Source: Lactobacillus sp.
GTDB lineage: Bacteria > Bacillota > Bacilli > Lactobacillales > Lactobacillaceae
Direction: 5' to 3'
NCBI GenBank assembly: GCA_022484695.1
Contig: JAKVKU010000012.1
Span: 34,890 to 98,889, forward strand
Length of the DNA stretch: 64,000 bases
The stretch's first letter is position 1. Every line of letters starts with the position of its first letter. The translations under genes and the position numbers were made by a program. This document shows positions 26,509 through 36,123 of the stretch, piece by piece. The notes under the pieces are model-generated. The model saw only the letters and a program-made list of their open reading frames with translations. It ran no database searches and was not told the DNA's origin.

Positions 26509-27498
26509 ATGAATAAGAAATTAAAGTATTTAATGGGCTGCTTAGCCATCGCAATTGCCAGTGTGGTTGGGTTAGCCTTTGGTGGCCACGCCCAAGCAGC
26601 TGCTAATAATACCCAACCGGCGTATGATCACTATTTATTTGTGTATTTTAAATCTTTAAAGTATCGGCCTAACGATCAGCAACTATATTTTGCCGTGAGC
26701 CAAGATGGGTTACATTTTACTGAACTTAATCATGGCCAACCGGCGATTCCCATGCCAGATTTTGCCATTCGGGACCCATATATCATGCGTCGCCAAGATA
26801 ATCAAGGCTTTGACATTGTGGCCACAGCCCAAGATTATCAAAACCGGGAGAACTGGAGCCGGTCTATTTTAGTCATGGATAGTCCCGACCTCTTAGGCTG
26901 GGGTTATCATATGTCCACTATTAGCTCACCCTACGTGGGCTGTACTTGGGCACCAGAAATGACCTGGGATCCCGATACGGGTAAATATATGATTTATTGG
27001 GCCCAAACTATCCCCGACGACAATTATTCGAAGCTGGGTATTTGGACCTCACAAACTTCAGACTTAGACACCTATACCACACCAACACCGTATTTCACGT
27101 CTGATTCATCCAGTTTGACGGATTTGACCCTCTTCCAGCAAAATGATCATTACATTCGCTTCACTAAAAATGAAACTGATAAACATGTTTACGAAGATAT
27201 TGTGCCGAATTTAAGTGACGTGAACAGCACTCCCATCAATACGCCATTGTTGAATCAAATGGCCTATGTTGAAGGCCCAGAGATGTATAAACTTTACAAT
27301 AAGAACGAATGGGTCTTAATGCTTGACCACTATGAAGCCGATGGCTATGAACCGGTAGTTTCCAGTGATCCAAGTAGTGGTAACTTCACCAAGTTGAATC
27401 CTAGTGATTATTCTATTCCCGATGGTGCCCGTCACGGTTCGATCTTGCCAATTTCAAATGATGAATATAATCGCTTAGTTAATCGCTTTCCAGCTTAA
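26509..27498 (+). CDS. Secreted glycoside hydrolase family 43-like protein
   Basis: About 329 residues. Signal peptide MNKKLKYLMGCLAIAIASVV with cleavage near GHAQA-AAN. The mature part has five-bladed propeller signatures of GH43/arabinanase: FAIRDPYIMR (catalytic base Asp), WAPEMTWDPDTGKYMIYWA, and VEGPEMYK (acid Glu). Likely exported and acting on arabinan- or xylan-type side chains. An ATG 27 bp upstream also has a GGGAGA site, so the start is uncertain. It stands alone, with no sugar transporter adjacent. Confidence 0.8.
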   Translation: MNKKLKYLMGCLAIAIASVVGLAFGGHAQAAANNTQPAYDHYLFVYFKSLKYRPNDQQLYFAVSQDGLHFTELNHGQPAIPMPDFAIRDPYIMRRQDNQGFDIVATAQDYQNRENWSRSILVMDSPDLLGWGYHMSTISSPYVGCTWAPEMTWDPDTGKYMIYWAQTIPDDNYSKLGIWTSQTSDLDTYTTPTPYFTSDSSSLTDLTLFQQNDHYIRFTKNETDKHVYEDIVPNLSDVNSTPINTPLLNQMAYVEGPEMYKLYNKNEWVLMLDHYEADGYEPVVSSDPSSGNFTKLNPSDYSIPDGARHGSILPISNDEYNRLVNRFPA

Positions 27499-27513
27499 TT
27501 AGAACAAAAAATT

Positions 27514-27560
27514 AAAGGAGCTAACCCTAGGCCATTTACGCCGGAGTTGGCTCCTTTATT
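27514..27560 (+). terminator. GH43 gene terminator
   Basis: AAAGGAGCTAAC pairs with GTTGGCTCCTTT around a 20-nt loop, then ATT-rich sequence. Confidence 0.65.
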
Positions 27561-27582
27561 GTCAATAGATTGGAGATAACAG

Positions 27583-27879
27583 ATGTCAGATATTTTAGAC
27601 CAAGTCAAACAGGCAGCCAGCAAAGAGCCTAAAACACCAGAACAACAATTTTTAAAGTTATCTGAAGAAGTAGGAGAGGCGGCCCAAGCCTTTTTATCGG
27701 CCCAAGCCATCTCAGGCAACGGTTACAAAGGCAAGCACGTTGCCGACGTTCAAGAGGAATTGGTGGATGTGCTATTGGTGACCCTGGCCATTTTATATAA
27801 ACTAGATACCACCGATGCCCGACTGCAAACGTTATTACAACAAAAAGTCGCCAAGTGGTTGGCCAAGCAGGGGCATTGA
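27583..27879 (+). CDS. MazG-like nucleotide pyrophosphohydrolase
   Basis: 98 residues, a single MazG domain: LKLSEEVGEAAQAF (EExxE metal ligands) and VQEELVDVLLVTL (ExxD). Expected to hydrolyse NTPs or modified dNTPs to monophosphates. TGGAGATAACAG precedes the ATG. Small MazG-like proteins of this size are common in lactobacilli. Confidence 0.8.
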   Translation: MSDILDQVKQAASKEPKTPEQQFLKLSEEVGEAAQAFLSAQAISGNGYKGKHVADVQEELVDVLLVTLAILYKLDTTDARLQTLLQQKVAKWLAKQGH

Positions 27880-28178
27880 TCTGGAGACAAAAAAGAACCC
27901 ACGCATTTTCCGCTACGTGGGCTGGTATCAATTACAATTACAACTTTAAAATTATCATGAAAAGTTAAAATAAAAGCTTAAGAGCTTATAAATTTTTGTT
28001 AGGAATTAATTAAGAATTTTTAAAATCCAGCGGAAGGGCCTTGGCTTTTGGGAATTTTTTTCCTTTTTGAAGGCAGCAATGCTATAATTCAAAAGGATGT
28101 TCGATTTTCGACAGGCTGAATTTGTATCAAAACACTACTGGGGAAAGTTTAACTATTATTTTGGAGGATATCGTTGTT
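27880..28178. other. Intergenic, promoter of downstream membrane gene
   Basis: A 299-bp gap. TGCTATAAT at 28080-28088 is an extended -10. A CCCACG/CGTGGG hairpin at about 27899-27920 would act as a terminator only on the minus strand, where no gene is present. No ORF. Confidence 0.45.
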
Positions 28179-28619
28179 ATGAACCCGCTTTTATATGCAG
28201 TCATTTTTTTAATTTTGCTAGGTTATCACGGCTTTTTAATGTATCACATGAAGGATCGCAAAGCTGCTGAGGTGATTATCAATTTAAATCAGCAAATTGC
28301 CCAACTAACCAATGCCCCAATGCAATCCCTTACCGCTAACCAACGCAATATTGCCAAGGAAATTGCTGCTGGGTCCGTCACTAAAGTGAAGCTTGCAAAT
28401 TACAGTTTACATTACAATTTATATGGCATCGTGGATATTGTTGCCGTGTTGGTCTTTTTCTTTGGCCAATCCTTAGGCATGCCGGCCTTGTCAATTTTGG
28501 CCATCATCGCCATGTTGATTGGTGAGTTTACCTTAACTTATTGTCTCATGACCCTGCAATCCCTGCGGCATTATTTACGTATTTTAGAAAGCCGTTTGAA
28601 GACCGAACCACAAGATTAG
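28179..28619 (+). CDS. Membrane protein, unknown function
   Basis: 146 residues. One N-terminal helix (LLYAVIFLILLGYHGFLMY), a cytoplasmic-looking helical stretch, then two helices (VDIVAVLVFFFG and LSILAIIAMLIGEFTLTY). ATG 28179 is chosen for GGAGG 11 nt upstream; an in-frame TTG 57 bp earlier has no ribosome binding site. No family recognised. Confidence 0.65.
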   Translation: MNPLLYAVIFLILLGYHGFLMYHMKDRKAAEVIINLNQQIAQLTNAPMQSLTANQRNIAKEIAAGSVTKVKLANYSLHYNLYGIVDIVAVLVFFFGQSLGMPALSILAIIAMLIGEFTLTYCLMTLQSLRHYLRILESRLKTEPQD

Positions 28620-28638
28620 CCCTGTTAGGGCTTTTTTT
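28618..28638 (+). terminator. Terminator of membrane protein gene
   Basis: AGCCC-TGTTA-GGGCT followed by TTTTTT, overlapping the stop of the convergent MFS gene. Confidence 0.75.
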
Positions 28639-29827
28639 AATGGAAAATTTTGGGCTTGCGGTCCACTAACAAACCACAGACCGTTTGAATCAAAGCCATC
28701 AGGATCAAGAGAATCAAGATAAGGTTCCAACTGTGAATCCCATTAAAAATCATCCCCGCTGCAAAAGGACCGGCTGCAGCGATCAAGTAGCCCATGGATT
28801 GGACCATCCCAGAAATTGCTACAGTCTCTTCAAGACTTTCCGTTTTCAAGGGAAATAATATCATGGATAAGTTAAAGGATGAATTGGTACTGACCCCGAG
28901 GAAAATACAGCTGCAGATGGCTAACCAAATTGGCAGTTCTGGCGATAGTAACACGATGAAACCCAAGACGTAGGCCGTTGCCGTGAGCAACATCAGCCCA
29001 CTTTGCTTAGTCCGATGACCGGCGATGTTAGGGATGATAAAGGCCATGGGTACCCCGGCCAGTTGGAAAGCGCCCAGTAATAGACTGGCATTATTTTGAC
29101 TAATACCATGGGCCATCATAATTGACGGCAGCCAGGTTAAAATCGTATAGAACAACAAGGATTGAATACCCATATAGCCGGTTAAAAACCAGGCACTGGG
29201 GATGGTCCAGACATTACGGATGGGTTCAAGCTCAGTTTGGGACCTCTCTGTCTGTTGTTGCGGTTTTTGGTGGGTTAAACCTAGGGTGATGAAACAAGTG
29301 ATTGCCGGAAAGATGGCCAAAAACTGGACCATGGGCTGCCAGCCAATTTTACCGGCCAATGGCGCACTGAAGCCGGCGGAAAGGGCGCTGAAAATGGACA
29401 TGGCCAAAGAATATACACTGGTCATCAACCCGATTTTAGTGGGAAAATAAGTCGCCACCACGGCTGGGGCGAGTACATTGAGCACCGCAATACCGGCCCC
29501 TAACAGCAGCGTCCCAATCAACAGGCTGGTAAAACTATAAACCCTTAAAAAGGAACCGGCCGTCAATAAAATCAAGCCTAAAATTAAAACCCGCAATAAG
29601 CCGATTTTTTGCCGCCAAAGATCCACAAAAGGTGATACTAAGGCAAAACACAATAAGGGAATAGTGGTCAGACTCCCTAAGAACCAACCTGGTAAATTTA
29701 GGTTTTTTTGAATATTACTTAAAATGGGTGGAATAATCGTCAAACCCGTCCGCATATTCAGACCGATAAAGATCAATAGTATAATGGCTAAGAAACTTAA
29801 AGATTTTGTTGCTTTATTTTTATCCAT
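28637..29827 (-). CDS. MFS transporter, CynX/NimT family
   Basis: 396 residues, 12 helices. The N-terminal FIGLNMRTGLTIIPPILSNIQKNLNLPGW and later GYMGIQSLLFYTILTWLPSIM resemble the CynX/NimT (cyanate, 2-nitroimidazole) family of the MFS. GGAGG precedes the ATG. The substrate cannot be inferred; it stands alone. Confidence 0.8.
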   Translation of the reverse strand: MDKNKATKSLSFLAIILLIFIGLNMRTGLTIIPPILSNIQKNLNLPGWFLGSLTTIPLLCFALVSPFVDLWRQKIGLLRVLILGLILLTAGSFLRVYSFTSLLIGTLLLGAGIAVLNVLAPAVVATYFPTKIGLMTSVYSLAMSIFSALSAGFSAPLAGKIGWQPMVQFLAIFPAITCFITLGLTHQKPQQQTERSQTELEPIRNVWTIPSAWFLTGYMGIQSLLFYTILTWLPSIMMAHGISQNNASLLLGAFQLAGVPMAFIIPNIAGHRTKQSGLMLLTATAYVLGFIVLLSPELPIWLAICSCIFLGVSTNSSFNLSMILFPLKTESLEETVAISGMVQSMGYLIAAAGPFAAGMIFNGIHSWNLILILLILMALIQTVCGLLVDRKPKIFH

Positions 29828-29962
29828 AGGTGCGCCTCCGAAAATTACGCAGTAATAAATTACTGTGATAGTCCTAGCTTATCAATTTTCAAGAAAGCTG
29901 CCAAGAAAACTTTTCAAAAAAATATACAGACTTTGCAATAACCAAGCCACATTTGCCAGCAA

Positions 29963-30007
29963 CAAAAAAGCGTCCCAAACACTGATTTAACAGTGCTTGA
30001 GGCGCTT
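29963..30007 (-). terminator. ssrA terminator
   Basis: On the minus strand, AAGCGCCTCAAGCACTG-TTAAAT-CAGTGTTTGGGACGCTT is followed by a T-run, just 3' of the tmRNA. Confidence 0.85.
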
Positions 30008-30028
30008 ATTACAATACTTAAAAGCTAT

Positions 30029-30398
30029 TAGTGGAGGTGAGGGGATTTGAACCCCTGTCCATACGCATTGCCACGCAGACTTCTACGATCATAGCTAGAC
30101 TATTTAAAATTTCACCAAAGTGACGCGCCGCCTATCAGGGCTAACACACAATGGCTAACTTGCTAATCTCTTTTATTTACTTCAAGTGGCGGTAAATAAC
30201 GTAATCCCAATTAATTTGAGACCCAAAATCCAACCCTTGGGAGAAGTTGGCAGGATCACGCTAAGCTACTTTTAGGCAGCTAAAGCGTAAGAATTTTCGT
30301 TTTTAGCAGTTATATTTAACTGTAACGTTTTTACGTAGACGTAACCTACGAATCGCGATCCACGCTCACCTACGCATGTCGAAGCCATAAACACCCCC
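30029..30398 (-). ncRNA. ssrA: tmRNA
   Basis: The minus-strand 5' end GGGGGTGTTTATGGCTTCGAC pairs with the 3' end CACCTCC. The T arm reads GGTTCAAATCC. The tag frame encodes AKNENSYALAA followed by TAA (about 30275-30309). Two-thirds is pseudoknot-rich sequence. The encoded 3' tail reads ACTA rather than ACCA, so CCA would be added afterwards. It rescues stalled ribosomes with SmpB. Confidence 0.97.
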
Positions 30399-30495
30399 GA
30401 AATGTGCAATATATATAATAACATGGAACGGCCAAAAACACCAGTGCTTAGCTTGACCTGTCTAATTTAGCCGAAACTGACGCACTTTTAGGTCA

Positions 30496-33144
30496 TTATA
30501 ATAAATTGCCATTTTGTTTGATGAAATATTTTTTTGTGATGGTAACCACTAGCAAGTATAGTCCTAGCGTTGTCAATAGCCACGGCCAAAAGCTAAGGGG
30601 CAGGGGCACTAACCCTAATTGTGCACCAAGGCCAGTAAAGGGCAAGAGTGACCCAAAACCAACAGCAAGCGTGGTAATAACGGTCATACTCAAACTAGCC
30701 CGACTTTGAATAAAGGGAATTTTTTCGGTGCGTAAAGCATGGAGCACTAAGGTTTGAGTCCACAGGGATTCCACAAACCAACCGGTGTTAAACAAACGAA
30801 CAAACTCAACGCCAGCACTACTGGATAGTTGGGCGAAGAGCCCCCCTAAGACGGCAGGCCCAATGAGGAAAAACATCAGCAGGTAAGTGGTCACATCAAA
30901 AATAGAACTGGTGGGCCCAAATGCGGCCATGAAACGGCCAATGGATTTGGCTTCCCAGCGTTTAGGCCGGCGTAAATACGCGGCATCCATGCGATCCCAA
31001 ATGATTGATAGACAAGATAAATCATAAATGAGATTCAAAAGTAGTAACTGTAGCGGCTGCATGGGTAAGAAAGGCAAAAACGCACCCGCCAGTAAAACTG
31101 AAAACATATTGCCAAAGTTCGAAGAACAAGTTGCTTTGATATATTTCATAATATTGCCAAAGGTTTGCCGTCCCCAAAGCACGCCTTGTTCTAAAACCTG
31201 CAGGTCCTTATGGCGCAGGATAATATCCGCTGATTCCTTGGCAATAGCTACTGCGGAGTCCACCGAGATACCCACATCGGCTTGGGTCATGGCACTGGCA
31301 TCATTGATCCCATCCCCCAAAAACCCCACCACGTGATCCTTATCCCGCAATGCCGCCACAATTTGGCGTTTTTGTTCCGGGGCGATTTTCACAAATAGGT
31401 CGTGGCTTTTAACGGCGGCAGTGATCTGTTCAGGGGACATATCCGCCAACATGGCCCCAGTGATAACGTCGGATTGGGGCTGGCCCATTTTTTGCCAAAG
31501 TGCCTCAGTGACCGGGGCGTTGTCCCCGGTTATTATTTTGACCTGTACGCCATGTTGTTGCAGTTGTTTCACCGCACCGGTGGCACTGGGTTTTAAAGCA
31601 TCCGCAAAGGCCAGACTCCCCATAAATATCAGATCAGCTTCATCCTGAACGCTTAAATGGTCCCCAGTAACTGGCTTGGGATCGACCTTGATACCTAACC
31701 CTAAAACCCGTAAGCCTTGTTGATTCAATTTTTCACTGGCTCGTAAAAGTTCGTGTTTTTTAGCAGTAGTTAGGGGCAGGTCGTTCCCCCTTGCATCCCG
31801 CACATAAGCGGAAATGGCTAGCATTTCTTCAATGGCGCCTTTGGTGATCAACATTGTTGTCTGATCCGGCAACTTGACAATGGTGCTTAGCTTACGCCGG
31901 GTGAAATCAAAGGGCAATTCATCAATTTTAGTATAGTCCTTTGGATCGATAGCTAATTTAGTTTGGGCTGCAGCAATGATGGCTTGATCCATTTCATTAT
32001 CCAGGCCCGTTTGAAAAAAGCTGTTTAAATACCCCAGGCGTAAGACCATTTCGCTGGTTTGACCCGCTGAATCTAAATGGGCGCTTAAGGCAATTTTGTC
32101 TTGCGTTAGGGTCCCGGTTTTATCGGTGCAAAGAATGTCCATGGCCCCAAAGTTTTGAATGGCGTTGATGTTTTTAACGATAGTACCTTCTTGGGCCATT
32201 TTTAGGGCACCTCTTTGCAAGTTGGCGGTGACAATGACCGGCAACATTTCCGGCGTTAAGCCCACCGCCATGGAAAGACCAAATAACAGGGCTTGCAGCC
32301 AATTACCCTTGGTCAGGCCATTCAATAAGAAAACTGCTGGGGCCATCACGGCCATGAAACGAATTAACAACCAAGCCGTTTTATGAATACCCAGATCAAA
32401 ACTGGTTTGCACCCCAGGATGTGTCGTTGTGTTCTTAGCAATTGTTCCAAATTGGGTTTGTTCACCGGTGGCAATGACTAGTCCCAAAGCGGTACCACTG
32501 ACCACATTGCTGCCCATAAAAGCTAGCGTTTGATAATCAGTCAGGCTGTCAACCCCGGGTTGGTGGGTGGTGGCGTACTTGACCACGGGATAACTCTCAC
32601 CCGTCAACGCACTTTGCGCCACGTGAAGATCCCGGGTCTCAATAAGACGCAGGTCGGCTGGAATGAGATCACCGGCTGCCAGTTGGACCACGTCGCCACA
32701 AACCACGTCTTGTAAAGGAATCTCTTTTTGAAGGCCACCACGGATAACGGTGGCAAAGACTTGGACATAGGTCTGTAACTTCTGACTGGCTTGATTGGAT
32801 CTAATGGTTTGAATCAAAGACATCGTGCCACTGGCGAGAATCATGACGCTAATAATAATGGTACTGATGAGGCTTTTAGCACCCGCATCCGCCCAAAGAA
32901 AATCGGTTAAGAATGCGATAATACCCAGTAAAGCTAAAATAGCTGTAAATGGGGTGACAAAAGCTTTGGTCAAGTGTTGTAACCAGGTGGTTTGCTGGTG
33001 TTGTTGCAACTGATTGGTGCCATACTTTTGACGATGATGGGGGACTTTTTGATTAGAGATCCCCTCAAAACCGGAATTAAATTTGGCTAATACCTGTTGA
33101 ATTGGACTGTTGGCTAGTTGGCGATAGTTAGTATTTAAAAGCAT
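30496..33144 (-). CDS. mgtA: Magnesium-translocating P-type ATPase
   Basis: About 882 residues, P3B type. N-terminal cation ATPase region; TGES (actuator); AVGLTPEMLPVIVTANL (M4); phosphorylation site CTDKTGTLT; GDGINDASAM hinge; six C-terminal helices. It imports Mg2+ into the cytoplasm. ATG 33144 is selected because AGGAGGG lies 8 nt upstream; 12 further in-frame codons are unlikely to be used. Expression is governed by the M-box leader upstream. Confidence 0.95.
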   Translation of the reverse strand: MLLNTNYRQLANSPIQQVLAKFNSGFEGISNQKVPHHRQKYGTNQLQQHQQTTWLQHLTKAFVTPFTAILALLGIIAFLTDFLWADAGAKSLISTIIISVMILASGTMSLIQTIRSNQASQKLQTYVQVFATVIRGGLQKEIPLQDVVCGDVVQLAAGDLIPADLRLIETRDLHVAQSALTGESYPVVKYATTHQPGVDSLTDYQTLAFMGSNVVSGTALGLVIATGEQTQFGTIAKNTTTHPGVQTSFDLGIHKTAWLLIRFMAVMAPAVFLLNGLTKGNWLQALLFGLSMAVGLTPEMLPVIVTANLQRGALKMAQEGTIVKNINAIQNFGAMDILCTDKTGTLTQDKIALSAHLDSAGQTSEMVLRLGYLNSFFQTGLDNEMDQAIIAAAQTKLAIDPKDYTKIDELPFDFTRRKLSTIVKLPDQTTMLITKGAIEEMLAISAYVRDARGNDLPLTTAKKHELLRASEKLNQQGLRVLGLGIKVDPKPVTGDHLSVQDEADLIFMGSLAFADALKPSATGAVKQLQQHGVQVKIITGDNAPVTEALWQKMGQPQSDVITGAMLADMSPEQITAAVKSHDLFVKIAPEQKRQIVAALRDKDHVVGFLGDGINDASAMTQADVGISVDSAVAIAKESADIILRHKDLQVLEQGVLWGRQTFGNIMKYIKATCSSNFGNMFSVLLAGAFLPFLPMQPLQLLLLNLIYDLSCLSIIWDRMDAAYLRRPKRWEAKSIGRFMAAFGPTSSIFDVTTYLLMFFLIGPAVLGGLFAQLSSSAGVEFVRLFNTGWFVESLWTQTLVLHALRTEKIPFIQSRASLSMTVITTLAVGFGSLLPFTGLGAQLGLVPLPLSFWPWLLTTLGLYLLVVTITKKYFIKQNGNLL

Positions 33145-33181
33145 AATTGCTGCCCTCCTATTCCAAAGAGAGCCTCCCACG

Positions 33182-33214
33182 AAAAAAAACGAGCGTATTT
33201 AAAATACAGCTCGT
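33182..33214 (-). terminator. Intrinsic terminator of the M-box
   Basis: ACGAGCTGTATTT pairs with AAATACGCTCGT on the minus strand, followed by eight T; it is the expression platform before mgtA. Confidence 0.9.
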
Positions 33215-33372
33215 CTGAACTAGATTACTCTAATTTCAGCACTACACGTCGTAAAAGTGGTACACACTTTAGCTGCTTGGGAGCTAGCCTTCGCTCGACT
33301 ATCTCTGTCTTATACATTGGCGTTTCGCAACGTTTCTGTACAGCAGCCTGTGTCCATGTAGGAGCCTCTAAT
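33214..33372 (-). promoter_or_regulatory. M-box (ykoK) Mg2+ riboswitch
   Basis: On the minus strand the conserved blocks appear in order: GAGGCTCCTACATGG, CAGGCTGCTGTACAG, AACGCCAATGT, and a 3' GTAGTGCTGAAATTAGAG. All match the M-box consensus. With Mg2+ bound it should favour the terminator at 33182-33214 and shut off mgtA. Confidence 0.93.
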
Positions 33373-33413
33373 TTAATTTTATTATAATAATTATAAATAT
33401 ATGCTTATTTATA

Positions 33414-33443
33414 CTATTATCCATGATTATCAAAAAATGTCAA
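33414..33443 (-). promoter_or_regulatory. mgtA promoter
   Basis: Minus strand TTGACA (33438-33443), 18-bp spacer, TAATAG (33414-33419), 40 bp before the M-box. Confidence 0.65.
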
Positions 33444-33556
33444 CAAATCTGCTTTAAATTGCAAAAAGTCGGTCTTTAAATAATTTCTTTGAAATTATAG
33501 CTGATAAAACTTACAATTAAAGCTATACAGAAATGTCGCATATTTGGAGGTAGCTC

Positions 33557-34864
33557 ATGGAACCATTAGATTTTAAAAAGATTGCCCAAATTTCCCAGGG
33601 ATTTACGCCGCAGAATGAAATCGCGAAGCGGGCAGCAATACGAACTGGGGTCTTGGATGCCAGTTTTAACACCGATGCAGTGGCTAAGTTAAATCGAACT
33701 TTCTCTATAGAAGTTAAAACCGGTGCTGTGACCAATCAAAAACATAGTGGCCGTTGTTGGCTATTTTCCTTATTAAATACCCTGCGCCACAATTTTGCTT
33801 CGACTTACAACGTGAAAGACTTTGAACTATCCCAAGGGTATCTTTATTTTTGGGATAAGATCGAGCGGGCCAATATCTTTTATGACCATATCATTGAAAC
33901 TGCCGACTTACCTGCAGATGATCGTCAAGTTGCCTTTTATTTGGCCGGTCCTGGGGATGATGGCGGGCAGTGGGCCATGGCTGCAGCCTTAGTTCAAAAA
34001 TATGGCTTGGTACCTAATTATGCCATGCCGGAAACTTTTAACACCAATAACACGACTGGTTTTGCTGCCGCTTTGAATAAACAATTACGCCATGATGCCA
34101 TTGAATTGCGGCAATTGGTTCAAGCTGGGGCGACTGATTCAGCACTAGCTGCCAAGAAACAAGCTTTGTTAGCAGCGATTTACCGCATGACTGTGATTGC
34201 CGTGGGTGAACCCACCCAAACCTTTGATTTAGAATATCGCGATGACGATCACCAGTATCATCTGGATGAGAACTTAACACCCCAACAATTTCGGGATAAG
34301 TATTTCAAAATAAATCTAGACGATTATGTTGTTTTGACCAACTCACCGGATAAGGCGTTAAACAAGCGCTACACCTTACCATCCCAGAACAATATCGTGG
34401 GTGGAAAAGCCATTGAATTTGTCAATGTTGCCATGCCCATTTTAACAAAAGCAGCCATTGCCCAATTAAAAGCCGGGGAAACGGTTTGGTTTGGCAATGA
34501 TGTCTTAGCCCAAATGCACCGAAAAGAGGGCTTGTTAGACGATCATTTATATGAAACCGATGCTTTGTTTGATACCAAGTCCACCATGACCAAAGCCCAA
34601 CGGCTCCAATACCATGAAGGTTCGGTTTCCCATGCCATGACCTTGACCGGTGTTGATTTAATTCACGATCAGCCGACCAAATGGCGTGTGGAGAACTCTT
34701 GGGGCAAAGACAATGGCCAAGACGGCTACTTCGTGATGAATAATGGCTGGTTCAACGAATTTGTTTATGAAGTTGTCGTGAACAAGCAGTATGTGCCAGC
34801 AGATACATTGGCATTACTAACGCAGCCGGCAACGGTCTTACCGGTTTGGGATTCTTTAGCATAG
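33557..34864 (+). CDS. pepC: Aminopeptidase C (bleomycin hydrolase family)
   Basis: 435 residues, a papain-like C1B peptidase. NQKHSGRCWLFS holds catalytic Cys67, SVSHAMTLTG the His, and WRVENSWGKDNG the Asn. Cytoplasmic hexamer in relatives, trimming peptides from the N-terminus during casein or peptide use. TTTGGAGG precedes the ATG. Followed 18 bp later by the DUF2075 gene with no clear terminator. Confidence 0.95.
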   Translation: MEPLDFKKIAQISQGFTPQNEIAKRAAIRTGVLDASFNTDAVAKLNRTFSIEVKTGAVTNQKHSGRCWLFSLLNTLRHNFASTYNVKDFELSQGYLYFWDKIERANIFYDHIIETADLPADDRQVAFYLAGPGDDGGQWAMAAALVQKYGLVPNYAMPETFNTNNTTGFAAALNKQLRHDAIELRQLVQAGATDSALAAKKQALLAAIYRMTVIAVGEPTQTFDLEYRDDDHQYHLDENLTPQQFRDKYFKINLDDYVVLTNSPDKALNKRYTLPSQNNIVGGKAIEFVNVAMPILTKAAIAQLKAGETVWFGNDVLAQMHRKEGLLDDHLYETDALFDTKSTMTKAQRLQYHEGSVSHAMTLTGVDLIHDQPTKWRVENSWGKDNGQDGYFVMNNGWFNEFVYEVVVNKQYVPADTLALLTQPATVLPVWDSLA

Positions 34865-34882
34865 TTTAGAGAGGGTGTTTAG

Positions 34883-36118
34883 TTGCTAAGTGAAGGCACA
34901 TTTCTATTAGATTCAAAGGCCCAGTTAACCACAGAGCAAAAACAACTCCAAGCGCAATTGACCCAATTTGTGACCGCTAATTTTCAGAAGTCAACGCCGC
35001 ATTTATTTGTGATCAAAGGGGATGCGGGAACTGGTAAAAGTGCTTTGATCAACGAGTTGTTTACAAATCTACAGCAGGCCAGTCGCCATGACAAAACATC
35101 ACCGTTTTATCAAACTCAGAACTATTTATTGATCAATCATCCCGAGATGTTGAAAATTTATCAGTACTTGGCTAAGGATAATCCAAATTTACACAAAAAG
35201 GATTTTCAAAAACCAACTACGTTTATCAACCAGCATCATAAGTCAGCCCAAAAAGCTGACGTGGTATTCGTGGACGAGGCCCATTTACTCTTGACCCAAA
35301 GTGATCGCTATAATCGTTTTGAACAACAAAATCAGCTGGCCGAGATCATTAAGTTCAGTAAAGTTGTGATTTTGGTGGTGGACTTGAAACAGGTTTTAAA
35401 GTTAAAAAGTTATTGGAATTCCCAAGCCCTGCAAAATTTAATTGATCGTTATCCCCATCAAATTTTTAATTTAGGCCAGCAGTTAAGGGTGGATAATCCG
35501 ACTATGATTCAATGGATCAACGGTTTTACCAATGACCATCAAATCTTGCCAAAAGTAGCCATGCCTAATTTTGATTTTCGTATTTTTGCTGATGGGGAGC
35601 CGCTATACCAGCAATTGGTCCAGCGCAATCAACAAGTCGGCTTGTCCCGCATGATTGCCACGGCTGATTTTCCATACAAGCTAGATAATCATGATTGGTT
35701 TGTAAAGGCAGGTTCTTTGCGCTTACCTTGGGATAAAATTAGTGATTCAGATATGCCCTGGGCGATGCGGCCCAGCACGATTCATGAGGTGGGCTCGATT
35801 TATACGATTCAAGGTTTTGATTTAAATTACGCAGGGGTTATTTTGGGACCCAGTGTGACCTATGATCCCAAGACCCAGCGTGTTGGCGTAAAAGTAGCGG
35901 CCTATCAGGACTTTGAAGCCTTCAAGAACCGCCATGACATCGGCGACTTAGCCAGAGCCAAAGCGCAAATCATTATGAATTCAGTCAACGTTTTGCTCAA
36001 ACGGGGACGTAAGGGGTTGTATCTTTATGCCTGTGATCCTGATTTGCGGGCAGCGCTTTTAGCAGCTCAAGCAGCTGAAACTGACAAAATTGAAGAAAAA
36101 CACAGCAAAGGAGAATGA
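34883..36118 (+). CDS. DUF2075 ATPase (SF1-like P-loop protein)
   Basis: 411 residues. Walker A GDAGTGKSAL near residue 50, Walker B VVFVDEAHLLL near 130, an arginine-bearing LGQQLRVDNP, and a helicase-like motif VGSIYTIQGFDLNYAGVILGPS. This is the DUF2075 architecture, seen as stand-alone ATPases and fused to nucleases. TTG start behind GAGAGGG. The end overlaps the aldo/keto reductase ribosome binding site. Role unknown; DNA/RNA remodelling is inference. Confidence 0.8.
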   Translation: MLSEGTFLLDSKAQLTTEQKQLQAQLTQFVTANFQKSTPHLFVIKGDAGTGKSALINELFTNLQQASRHDKTSPFYQTQNYLLINHPEMLKIYQYLAKDNPNLHKKDFQKPTTFINQHHKSAQKADVVFVDEAHLLLTQSDRYNRFEQQNQLAEIIKFSKVVILVVDLKQVLKLKSYWNSQALQNLIDRYPHQIFNLGQQLRVDNPTMIQWINGFTNDHQILPKVAMPNFDFRIFADGEPLYQQLVQRNQQVGLSRMIATADFPYKLDNHDWFVKAGSLRLPWDKISDSDMPWAMRPSTIHEVGSIYTIQGFDLNYAGVILGPSVTYDPKTQRVGVKVAAYQDFEAFKNRHDIGDLARAKAQIIMNSVNVLLKRGRKGLYLYACDPDLRAALLAAQAAETDKIEEKHSKGE

Positions 36119-36123
36119 TTGAT

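Noticed and set aside
27899..27920. CCCACG/CGTGGG hairpin as terminator of the MazG-like gene
   Set aside because: The T-run is on the minus strand only; no minus-strand gene is known there.
30032..30060. tRNA-like sequence GGTTCAAATCCCC
   Set aside because: It is the T arm and acceptor of tmRNA, not a separate tRNA gene.
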